DNA from: Geochorda sp036562495
Lineage (GTDB): Bacteria > Bacillota > Limnochordia > Limnochordales > Geochordaceae
DNA: 26,737 nucleotides
Reading direction: 5' to 3'
Assembly: GCA_036562495.1 (NCBI GenBank)
Contig: DATCKA010000016.1
Coordinates: 1 to 26,737, forward strand
Positions 1 through 6,744 of the stretch are shown here, piece by piece; within the stretch, counting starts at the first letter, position 1; each line of letters begins with the position of its first letter. The position numbers and the translations under genes are program-made. The notes beneath the pieces are model-generated. The model made no database searches. It saw nothing but the letters and a program-made list of their open reading frames with translations, and had not been told where the DNA came from.

Positions 1-111
1 GTGCGCCACCTGCTCCACCTGCGCCGCCCTCTGGCGCCCGACGAGGGCGACGCGCTGGCGGTGGCGCTGTGCGCGGCCTACCAGGCCGACGCGCCGGTCG
101 TCGGCGCGTGA
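1..111 (+). CDS. ruvC: RuvC Holliday junction endonuclease, C-terminal end (partial)
   Basis: The first 36 codons of the window form an open frame ending in TGA at 109-111; the 5' part lies outside the window. The residues DEGDALAVALCAAY match the last conserved block of RuvC, where an acidic residue of the active site precedes a DALA(V/I)A helix. RuvC cleaves four-way junctions that RuvAB migrates. Position directly upstream of ruvA and ruvB on the same strand is the usual ruvC-ruvA-ruvB order and supports the call. Only about a fifth of the protein is visible, so the identification rests on this short motif plus context. The 84 bp between this stop and ruvA contains two copies of a G/C-rich word (GGGCCGGGG) and no gene. 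Confidence 0.8.
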   Translation: MRHLLHLRRPLAPDEGDALAVALCAAYQADAPVVGA

Positions 112-195
112 GGGCCGGGGCCGTGAGAGCGGAGGCCACGAGGGCCGGGGTGGGGTCGTGAGCGCTCGGCCAGGGAACGGGCGGAGGCAGCCGGC

Positions 196-846
196 ATGAT
201 CCGCAAGCTGCGGGGCCACATCGACACCCTCGACCTGACGGAGGCCATCGTCGACGTGGGCGGCGTGGGCTTCCGGCTCGCAATCCCCCTCTCGACCCGC
301 CAGGCGCTGGCCGAGGCGCCCCGCCACGAGCCGGTCAGCCTCTGGGTGCACACCCGGGTGCGAGAGGACGCCATCGAGCTCTTCGGCTTCGCCACGCTGG
401 AGGAGCTGCGGGTCTTCGAGCTGCTCCTGCAGGCCTCGGGGGTGGGGCCTCGCCTGGCGCTGTCGGCGCTGTCCACCTTCGAGCCGCAGCGCCTGCTGGG
501 GGCGCTAGCCGCCTCCGACACCGACGCCCTCCAGCGGGTGCCAGGGATCGGGCGCCGCACCGCCGAACGCCTCTGCGTCGAGCTCGCCGAGAAGGCCCGG
601 GACCTGTTGGGCGCCGAGGGCGCCGACGATGCGACCGCGGCCGCCGGCCGCGCCGCGAGGCTGGATGGGGCCCGTCACCCGGGCTCGCGGGACGCGGTGG
701 AGGCCCTCATCTCCCTGGGCTACTCCCGAGCCGAGGCCCTCAAGGCGGTGCGGACGGCCCTGCGGCGGGTCCCGCCCGATGCGAGCCTGGAGACGCTGCT
801 CAAGGCCGCGCTGGCGGCGGCTGCCGGCAGCGGCTATCCTGACTGA
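196..846 (+). CDS. ruvA: Holliday junction branch migration protein RuvA
   Basis: 216 residues, close to the usual length of about 200. The N-terminal OB-fold domain (roughly 1-62, beginning MIRKLRGHI) is followed by a helix-hairpin-helix domain (about 65-145) with the paired motifs ASGVGPRLALSAL and VPGIGRRTAERL, and a C-terminal domain III (about 160-210) that contacts RuvB. RuvA forms a tetramer that holds the four-way junction open and recruits the RuvB motor. The ATG at 196 was chosen because the family begins with this MI.xLxG motif. ruvB begins 41 bp downstream, so the two are very likely cotranscribed. Nothing unusual was seen apart from an Ala/Gly-rich linker before domain III. Confidence 0.97.
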   Translation: MIRKLRGHIDTLDLTEAIVDVGGVGFRLAIPLSTRQALAEAPRHEPVSLWVHTRVREDAIELFGFATLEELRVFELLLQASGVGPRLALSALSTFEPQRLLGALAASDTDALQRVPGIGRRTAERLCVELAEKARDLLGAEGADDATAAAGRAARLDGARHPGSRDAVEALISLGYSRAEALKAVRTALRRVPPDASLETLLKAALAAAAGSGYPD

Positions 847-887
847 GACGGGCGCCGCCACCCGGCGCCCGGGCGAAGGGGTCGACG

Positions 888-2006
888 ATGGCGGAAGCGG
901 CCGAGAGGCGCCTGGTCTCCCCGGCGCGGCGCGACGAGGACGTGGAGCTGGACCGCACCCTGCGGCCCCGCACGCTGGCCGAGTACATCGGCCAGTCGAA
1001 GGTCAAGGAGAGCCTGGCCCTCTTCATCGAGGCGGCGCGCCGCCGCCAGGAGCCCCTGGATCACGTGCTGCTCTATGGCCCTCCGGGGCTCGGCAAGACG
1101 ACGCTGGCGGCGTGCATCGCCAACGAGCTGGGCGTCGAGTTTCGCATGACGTCGGGGCCGGCCATCGAGCGCCAGGGGGACCTGGTGGCCATCCTCAGCA
1201 ACCTCAAGCCCCGTGACGTGCTCTTCGTCGACGAGATCCACCGCCTGAGCCGGGTGGTGGAGGAGGTCCTCTACCCGGCCATGGAGGACTTCGCTGTCGA
1301 CATCGTCATCGGCAAGGGGCCGGGGGCGCGCTCCGTGCGGCTGGAGCTGGCGCCCTTCACCCTGATCGGGGCCACCACCCGGGCGGGCATGCTGACCTCG
1401 CCCCTGCGGGATCGCTTCGGCGTCATCCTGCGGCTCGACTTCTACTCGGTCGAGGAGCTGACGGCCATCGTGCAGCGAAGCGCCCGCCTGCTCGGGGTGC
1501 GGGTGGAGGAGGACGGGGCCGTCGAGATCGCCCGGCGCTCCCGGGGCACGCCTCGCACTGCCAACCGCCTGCTGCGTCGGGTGCGCGACTACGCCCAGGT
1601 GAGGGCCGGCGGGGTCATCACCCGGGATGTGGCACGCCGGGCGCTGGAAATGCTCAACGTCGACGAGCACGGGCTGGATGCCGTCGACCGGCAGCTGTTG
1701 TCGGTCATCATCGAGAAGTTCGACGGAGGGCCGGTGGGCATCGAGACGCTGGCGGCGGCGCTGGGCGAGGAAGCCGAGACCATCGAGGACGTCTACGAGC
1801 CCTACCTGATGCAGCAGGGCTTCCTGCAGCGCACGCCCCGGGGCCGCGTCGCGACCCGCCTGGCGGGCGAGCACCTGGGGCTGCCCGTGCCGGCAGCCGG
1901 GGGCTCGCCGGGGAAGGGCGGCTCCCCGGCGAAGGGCGTCTCCCCGGGGCAGGCCATGGCGCAGGCCGACCTCTTCTCCGAGCCCTCCGAGCCGCGCGAG
2001 GGGTGA
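888..2006 (+). CDS. ruvB: Holliday junction branch migration helicase RuvB
   Basis: 372 residues; RuvB is usually about 340. AAA+ ATPase with Walker A GPPGLGKTTLA (about 65-75), Walker B DEIHRL (about 112-117), sensor-1/arginine-finger block GATTRAGMLTSPLRDRFG and a C-terminal winged helix. RuvB hexamers flank RuvA and drive branch migration with ATP. The ATG at 888 follows GAAGGGG at a suitable distance. The C-terminus carries an extra tail of about 35 residues containing nearly three copies of a GSPxKG unit (DNA 1902-1952), absent from most RuvB proteins and probably disordered. The gene is followed after 9 bp by the DUF2905 gene. Confidence 0.98.
   Translation: MAEAAERRLVSPARRDEDVELDRTLRPRTLAEYIGQSKVKESLALFIEAARRRQEPLDHVLLYGPPGLGKTTLAACIANELGVEFRMTSGPAIERQGDLVAILSNLKPRDVLFVDEIHRLSRVVEEVLYPAMEDFAVDIVIGKGPGARSVRLELAPFTLIGATTRAGMLTSPLRDRFGVILRLDFYSVEELTAIVQRSARLLGVRVEEDGAVEIARRSRGTPRTANRLLRRVRDYAQVRAGGVITRDVARRALEMLNVDEHGLDAVDRQLLSVIIEKFDGGPVGIETLAAALGEEAETIEDVYEPYLMQQGFLQRTPRGRVATRLAGEHLGLPVPAAGGSPGKGGSPAKGVSPGQAMAQADLFSEPSEPREG
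1902..1952 (+). repeat. 18-bp tandem repeat in the 3' end of ruvB
   Basis: Nearly three in-frame copies of an 18-bp unit (GGC TCG CCG GGG AAG GGC type) encode GSPGKG, GSPAKG and VSPGQ in the C-terminal tail of RuvB, beyond the conserved winged-helix domain. The unit length is a multiple of three, so copy-number change would not break the frame. Confidence 0.7.
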
Positions 2007-2015
2007 GTCGAGGCG

Positions 2016-2243
2016 ATGCCGGAGCTGTCGGGCTTCGGCCGGATGCTGATTTTCATGGGGCTGGCGATCGCCGGCTTCGGACTGTTGTTGCTGGTGGTGG
2101 GCCGCGGCTGGCTGCCGGGGCTGGGGCGCCTGCCGGGCGACATCTACGTCGAACGGGGCAACTTTCGCTTCTACTTCCCCCTGGCCACCTCGCTGCTGCT
2201 GAGCCTGCTGCTCACCCTCATCCTCAGCCTGCTGCGGCGGTAG
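2016..2243 (+). CDS. DUF2905 family small membrane protein
   Basis: 75 residues with two hydrophobic segments (about 8-29 and 53-72) separated by the signature LGRLPGDIYVERGNFRFYFP, which is diagnostic of the DUF2905 family. The function of the family is unknown. It is commonly encoded next to ruvB in Bacillota and relatives, as here, with only 9 bp between it and ruvB and 10 bp before the recO start, so it is very probably part of the same transcript. The ATG at 2016 is the only sensible start. No enzyme motifs are visible. Confidence 0.9.
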   Translation: MPELSGFGRMLIFMGLAIAGFGLLLLVVGRGWLPGLGRLPGDIYVERGNFRFYFPLATSLLLSLLLTLILSLLRR

Positions 2244-2253
2244 GTGCGAGGCG

Positions 2254-3114
2254 TTGGCGCTGTACCGGGTCGAGGCCCTGGTGCTGAGGGCCCGCCCGCT
2301 GGGCGAGGCGGACCGGGTGTTGACCCTCTTCGCCCGGGATGAGGGCAAGCTCCAGGCGGTGGCGCGGGGCAGCCGCCGTCCCCGCAGCCGCCTGATGGGG
2401 GCGACGCAGCCCCTCTGCCACGGACGCTACCTGTTGATGTCGGGCCGAGAGCTCGACAGCGTGCAGCAGGCGGAGTTGGTCGATCATGGGTTGCGCCCCC
2501 TGCGGGAAGACTTACGCCGGATGGCAGCCGCCAGCGTGACGGCCGAGCTGGTGGACGCGCTGGTGGAGGCCCGGGAGCCGCAGGAGTCGCTCTTTCGGGC
2601 CCTCAAGCAGACGTGGACGGCCCTGGCCGAGGCCCCGCCGGCGGCGCTGGGACCTGTCGTCTTCTGGTTTTGCATCCACCTGATGGACCGGCTGGGCTAC
2701 GCGCCGGTGCTGGACCGTTGCGCCGGCTGCGGCCGGGAGCTGGGCCCGGCGGAGGCGGTGCGGTTCTCGGCCCGGGAGGGCGGGAGCCTGTGCGCGAGCT
2801 GCGCCGCCCAGCGGGACGCCGGCGCACCCCTGCTCAAGGCCGAGGGGCGGGCGGCGCTGCGGCATCTCCGCCAGCACGACGTGGACGCGGCGCGCCGGCT
2901 GATCCTCTCCCCGGAGGGGGAGCGCCAGGTGCGCCGGGCGTTGTACCATTTCATCGAGTACCGGCTGTCGGCGCCGTCCAGGGCGTGGCAGTTTTGGGAG
3001 AGCCTGGACGAACTGGAGCGGACGGTGCCCGCAACGGCAGCGGGGGAGGCCCCCGCCTCCGGGGCGCTGTCCGGGGCGCCGGCGGCCGAGGGGAGCGTCG
3101 AGGGTCATGGATGA
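2254..3114 (+). CDS. recO: DNA repair protein RecO
   Basis: 286 residues. RecO helps load RecA onto SSB-coated DNA in the RecFOR pathway and anneals strands. The N-terminal OB-fold begins ALYRVEALVLRARPLGEADRVLTLF, typical of the family, with RGSRRPRSRLMGATQPL after it. A four-cysteine zinc-binding region (CAGCGRELGP... then LCASC, about residues 154-188) and the C-terminal helices follow. The start is a TTG at 2254: the only nearby alternative start codon, GTG at 2244, is in another frame. The last 35 residues are Ala/Gly/Glu-rich and exceed the usual length of about 250. The 3' end overlaps the next gene by 8 bp. Confidence 0.93.
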   Translation: MALYRVEALVLRARPLGEADRVLTLFARDEGKLQAVARGSRRPRSRLMGATQPLCHGRYLLMSGRELDSVQQAELVDHGLRPLREDLRRMAAASVTAELVDALVEAREPQESLFRALKQTWTALAEAPPAALGPVVFWFCIHLMDRLGYAPVLDRCAGCGRELGPAEAVRFSAREGGSLCASCAAQRDAGAPLLKAEGRAALRHLRQHDVDAARRLILSPEGERQVRRALYHFIEYRLSAPSRAWQFWESLDELERTVPATAAGEAPASGALSGAPAAEGSVEGHG

Positions 3115-3544
3115 CGAACTTCGCAAGATCGACCTGATCCGGGAGCGCACCCACCTGGGCTACGAGCAGGCCCGCCAGCTCCTGCAGGAGGCGGGGGGCG
3201 ACGTGGTGTCGGCCCTGATCCTGTGGGAGCGCCGCAAGGGGACGGCCCGGCTGGGCGCAGAGGCCGAGGAGGCCGTGAGCCGGGTGCGGGCGCTGTGGGA
3301 GCAGGGCAACCGCACGATGCTCCGCATCCACAAGGGAGACCAGACCTACCTGCAGGTGCCGGTGACGGTCGGCCTGGCAGGCGCTCTGATGGCGCCCTAC
3401 CTGGCCGCAGCCGGCGCGGCGGCCTGCTTGCTGACGGGCTGTCGGGTCAGCCTGGAGCAGCGGGGCGGCCGCCCTTCGGAGCGGCCCAACGGCGCGTCGA
3501 CGGGCGACTTCCGGGCAGCGGATGGCACGGCTTCCGCCGGTTGA
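3107..3544 (+). CDS. DUF4342 domain protein
   Basis: 145 residues. The N-terminal part (about 5-45: LRKIDLIRERTHLGYEQARQ then GGDVVSALILWE) resembles the UBA-like helical domain at the start of DUF4342 proteins. A following segment (IHKGDQTYLQVPVTVGLAGALMAPYLAAAG) has the short membrane-associated stretch of that family. Function is unknown; the name is from motif recognition only. The ATG at 3107 overlaps recO by 8 bp, suggesting translational coupling. The last 35 residues are low-complexity. Its stop codon lies inside the -35 element of the glyQ promoter. Confidence 0.75.
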   Translation: MDDELRKIDLIRERTHLGYEQARQLLQEAGGDVVSALILWERRKGTARLGAEAEEAVSRVRALWEQGNRTMLRIHKGDQTYLQVPVTVGLAGALMAPYLAAAGAAACLLTGCRVSLEQRGGRPSERPNGASTGDFRAADGTASAG

Positions 3545-3570
3545 CAGGCTCGGAAGCCCTGTGATAGATT
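3541..3570 (+). promoter_or_regulatory. Sigma-A promoter for glyQ-glyS-ppdK
   Basis: A perfect TTGACA (3541-3546) is followed after 18 bp by TAGATT (3565-3570; four of six matches to TATAAT, preceded by TG at 3562-3563). The -35 box overlaps the TGA stop of the DUF4342 gene. Transcription would begin near 3577, giving a leader of about 107 nt before the glyQ start. This is the best sigma-70-type promoter seen in the window. Confidence 0.7.
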
Positions 3571-3576
3571 GCCGGC

Positions 3577-3683
3577 GGATTGCAGGCGGTCGGCCGTAGT
3601 CCGCGGGCCTGCCTTTGTGATACGCGGGACAAGCGCCGTCCAGCTGGGACGCAGGTTGCCGATTGCGATGGGAGACGTCCCGG
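3577..3683 (+). promoter_or_regulatory. Structured 5' leader of glyQ
   Basis: The leader contains a hairpin GCAGGC (3582-3587) / GCCTGC (3607-3612) followed by a weak CTTTG. Four alternating complementary blocks come next: GGGAC (3626-3630), CGTCC (3637-3641), GGGACG (3646-3651) and CGTCCC (3676-3681). The last lies between the ribosome binding site and the start codon. Pairings 1:2, 2:3 and 3:4 exclude one another, as in attenuators. No T-box consensus (AGGGTGGNACCGCG) is present. Regulatory function is inference, and GC-rich DNA produces such pairings by chance. Confidence 0.3.
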
Positions 3684-4661
3684 GTGAACTACCAGGAGCT
3701 CATCTTCCGCCTCGAGCGATTCTGGGCCGACCAGGGGTGCATCATCCTCCAGCCTTACGACATGGAGGTCGGCGCCGGCACCATGCACCCCGCCACGTTC
3801 CTGCGAGCGCTGGGCCCCGAGCCGTGGCGGGCCGCTTACGTCCAGCCCTCCCGACGACCTACTGACGGTCGCTACGGTGAAAACCCCAACCGCTTGCAGC
3901 GCTACTACCAGTACCAGGTGCTGCTCAAGCCTGCGCCCGCCGACGTGCTGGAGATCTACCTCGACAGCCTGCGCGCGATCGGCATCCGTCCCGAGGAGCA
4001 CGACGTGCGCTTCGTGGAGGACGACTGGGAGTCGCCGACGCTGGGGGCCTGGGGCCTGGGCTGGGAGGTCTGGGTCGACGGCATGGAGGTGACCCAGTTT
4101 ACCTACTTCCAGCAGGTGGGCGGGCTGGAGCTGTCGGCCATCCCGGCGGAGATCACCTACGGGCTCGAGCGCCTGGCCCTCTACATCCAGAAGAAGGCCT
4201 CGGTCTTCGAGCTGGAGTGGGTCGATGGCGTCACGTGGGGCGACGTCTACCACCAAAACGAGGTGGAGCAGTCCCACTTCAACTTCGAGGCCAGCGACCC
4301 GGCCGTGCTGCGGGGCCTCTTCGACACCTTCGAGCGAGAGGCCCGACGGCTGGTGGAGCAGGGCCTGGTGATGCCGGCCTACGAGCACGTGCTCAAGTGC
4401 TCTCACACCTTCAACCTGCTGGACGCCCGGGGCGCCATCAGCGTGGCCGAGCGCACCGCCTACATCGGGCGGGTGCGCCAGCTGGCGCGCCGCTGCGCCG
4501 AGGCGTACCTGGCCCAACGGGAGGCGATGGGCTTCCCGCTGCTGCGCAAGGGGGCGCCCGGTCGGCAGACGGAGGCGGGCGGCGTCGACGGCGTCGACGG
4601 CGTGGCCGCCGCGGCCACGGGCACGGACCGAGGGGAGCGCCATGAAGAGCCTGCTCGTTGA
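3684..4661 (+). CDS. glyQ: Glycyl-tRNA synthetase alpha subunit
   Basis: 325 residues. This is the catalytic subunit of the bacterial alpha2beta2 glycyl-tRNA synthetase, which charges tRNA-Gly with glycine. The sequence NYQELIFRLERFWADQGCII, the GTMHPATFLRALGPEPW block, YVQPSRRPTDGRYGENPNRL and the DDWESPTLGAWGLGWEVW block are near-invariant in GlyQ. GTG at 3684 was chosen over an upstream in-frame TTG at 3663 because GGGAG (3670-3674) sits 9 nt before it and the family begins with this NYQ/NFQ motif. The last 35 residues form a Gly/Asp/Ala-rich tail with a repeated GVDGVD, unlike typical GlyQ. The 3' end overlaps glyS by 20 bp. Confidence 0.97.
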   Translation: MNYQELIFRLERFWADQGCIILQPYDMEVGAGTMHPATFLRALGPEPWRAAYVQPSRRPTDGRYGENPNRLQRYYQYQVLLKPAPADVLEIYLDSLRAIGIRPEEHDVRFVEDDWESPTLGAWGLGWEVWVDGMEVTQFTYFQQVGGLELSAIPAEITYGLERLALYIQKKASVFELEWVDGVTWGDVYHQNEVEQSHFNFEASDPAVLRGLFDTFEREARRLVEQGLVMPAYEHVLKCSHTFNLLDARGAISVAERTAYIGRVRQLARRCAEAYLAQREAMGFPLLRKGAPGRQTEAGGVDGVDGVAAAATGTDRGERHEEPAR

Positions 4662-6732
4662 GATCGGCGTCGAAGAGCTCCCCGCCCGGGTCGTCGACGA
4701 CGCGATGCGCCAGCTGGTCGACGGGCTGGCCGCCGCCGTCGAGCAGGCCCGGCTGGGCAGCGTGCGGCGCCGGGGCTTCGCCACGCCGCGGCGGCTGGCC
4801 GTCCTGCTGGAGGGCGTGGCGGAGCGCCAGCAGGAGCGAGAGGTGCGGGTGAGAGGGCCCGCGCGCCGGGTGGCGTTCGACGAGCAGGGGCAGCCGACCC
4901 GGGCGGCCCTGGGCTTCGCCCGCTCGCAGGGCGTGGCGCCCGAGTCGCTGGTGGTGGAGCGCACCCCCGAGGGGGAGTACGTCTTCGCCGTCAAGCGCGA
5001 GCCGGCGCGCCCCGCCGAGGAAGTCCTGGCCGAGATCATCCCGCAGGTGGTGCGGCGGGTGGCCTTCACCCGCTCCATGCGCTGGGGGCCGCCCGAGCTG
5101 CGCTTCGCCCGGCCCATCCGGTGGCTGGTGGTGCTCTGGGACGACGAGGTGCTGCCGGTCTCCCTCGATGGATTGCAGGCGGGCCGCGAGAGCCGGGGCC
5201 ATCGCCTGGCCCATCCCGGGCCCGTGGCCATCCCCCGGGCCGACGCCTACGAGCTGACGATGGAGTCGGTGGCCGTCATCGCGGATCCCGAGCGGCGCCG
5301 CCGCATGGTGGTGGAGGAGATCGAGGCGGCCGCGGCCCGCAACGCCGGCCACCCCCTGGCCACGCCGGCCCTGCTCGACGAGATCGCCAACCTGGTGGAG
5401 TACCCGGTGGCGCTGGTGGGGCGGTTCGACCCGGGGTACCTGGAGCTGCCCCGGGAGGTGCTGATGACGACCATGGCCGCGCACCAGCGGTACGTGGCCG
5501 TGGCGGGCGACGACGGGCGGCTGCTGCCCGCCTTCGTGGTGGTAGCCAACGGGCCTCACATCAACGAGGCGCTGGTGCGCGAGGGCAACGAGCGGGTGCT
5601 GGAGGCCCGCCTGGCCGACGCCCGCTTCTTCTGGCGGGAGGATCGCAAGGAGCCGCTCGCGTCTCGGGTGGAGCAGCTGCGGGGCGTCGTCTTCCACGAG
5701 CGGCTCGGCTCCATGCACGACAAGGTGCAGCGCCTGGTGGAGCTGGTGCGTGACCTGGCGGGGCGATTCGGGCTCTCGCCGGCGGACGCCGCGGCGGCCG
5801 AGCGGGCGGCGGCGCTCTCCAAGGCCGATCTCGTCACCCACATGGTCTTCGAGTTCCCCGAGCTGCAGGGGATCATGGGACGAGAGTACGCCCGTGCGAG
5901 CGGGGAGCCCGAGGCGGTGGCGGTGGCCCTGGCGGAGCAGTACCAGCCGCGGGGAGCCGGCGACGAGCTGCCGGCGACGCCAGCCGGCGCCGTCCTGAGC
6001 CTGGCCGACCGGCTCGACACGCTGGTGGGCTTCTTCGGCATCGGCCTCGCGCCGACGGGGTCGGAGGACCCCTTCGCCCTGCGGCGGCACGCCTTGGCCC
6101 TGGTCCGCATCGTGCTCGCCCGTTCGTGGCACGGTTCCCTTCGGGAGGCCATCGGGCGGGCGGCCGCCCTCTACGGGAGCCGCCTCGACCGGCCCGTCGC
6201 GGAGCTCACCGCGGAGCTCGAGGAGTTCATCCGCCAGCGCCTGCGGGGGCTCCTGGCCGACGAGGGGCTGGCGGCCGACGTGGTGGAGGCGGTGCTGGGG
6301 ACGGGCGACGACGACCTGGCGGCGGTCGCCCATCGGGCCCGTGAGCTGGCCCGGGTCGTCGAGGCGCCCTACTTCGACGACGCGCTGGTCGCCTTCCAGC
6401 GGGCTTACAACATCACCCGTGGCCGCCTGGGCGACGGGGAGGTGGAGGCGAGCCTCCTGCAGGAGCCGGCGGAGCGGGCGCTGGTGGAGGCGATGGAGCA
6501 GGCGTTGCCGGAGGCGGACAAACGGCTGGCGGCCGGCGACGTGGCGGGCGCCGTGCAGCGCCTGGCGGAGCTGCGGCCGGCCGTGGACCGCTTCTTCGAC
6601 GGCGTACTGGTGATGGCAGAGGACGAGCGGGTGCGCGCCAACCGGCTGCAGATCCTCTCCCGGCTGGTGCGAGCCTTCGCCCGGATTGCGAATTTCGCCG
6701 CGCTGACCGCGCGGGCGGCGGCGCGAGCGTAG
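4642..6732 (+). CDS. glyS: Glycyl-tRNA synthetase beta subunit
   Basis: 696 residues, the normal length for GlyS. The N-terminus KSLLVEIGVEELPARVVDD is characteristic, followed by RGPARRVAFDEQGQPTRAAL, the central body with HLP-like helices (KADLVTHMVFEFPELQGIMG) and a C-terminal DALR-type anticodon-binding domain (from about 590, FDDALVAFQRAYNI). The beta subunit binds tRNA-Gly and works only together with GlyQ. The ATG at 4642 has GAGGGGAG upstream and lies inside the glyQ reading frame, a translational coupling that would keep the two subunits balanced. It is followed after 12 bp by ppdK. Confidence 0.97.
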   Translation: MKSLLVEIGVEELPARVVDDAMRQLVDGLAAAVEQARLGSVRRRGFATPRRLAVLLEGVAERQQEREVRVRGPARRVAFDEQGQPTRAALGFARSQGVAPESLVVERTPEGEYVFAVKREPARPAEEVLAEIIPQVVRRVAFTRSMRWGPPELRFARPIRWLVVLWDDEVLPVSLDGLQAGRESRGHRLAHPGPVAIPRADAYELTMESVAVIADPERRRRMVVEEIEAAAARNAGHPLATPALLDEIANLVEYPVALVGRFDPGYLELPREVLMTTMAAHQRYVAVAGDDGRLLPAFVVVANGPHINEALVREGNERVLEARLADARFFWREDRKEPLASRVEQLRGVVFHERLGSMHDKVQRLVELVRDLAGRFGLSPADAAAAERAAALSKADLVTHMVFEFPELQGIMGREYARASGEPEAVAVALAEQYQPRGAGDELPATPAGAVLSLADRLDTLVGFFGIGLAPTGSEDPFALRRHALALVRIVLARSWHGSLREAIGRAAALYGSRLDRPVAELTAELEEFIRQRLRGLLADEGLAADVVEAVLGTGDDDLAAVAHRARELARVVEAPYFDDALVAFQRAYNITRGRLGDGEVEASLLQEPAERALVEAMEQALPEADKRLAAGDVAGAVQRLAELRPAVDRFFDGVLVMAEDERVRANRLQILSRLVRAFARIANFAALTARAAARA

Positions 6733-6744
6733 GGAGGCCAGCGG

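Noticed and set aside
834..2348. 504-codon minus-strand open frame opposite ruvB
   Set aside because: Antisense of ruvB, DUF2905 and recO start; composition typical of GC-rich shadow frames.
3582..3620. T-box riboswitch before glyQ
   Set aside because: No T-box sequence or specifier-loop arrangement is recognisable and the leader is too short for a typical T-box.
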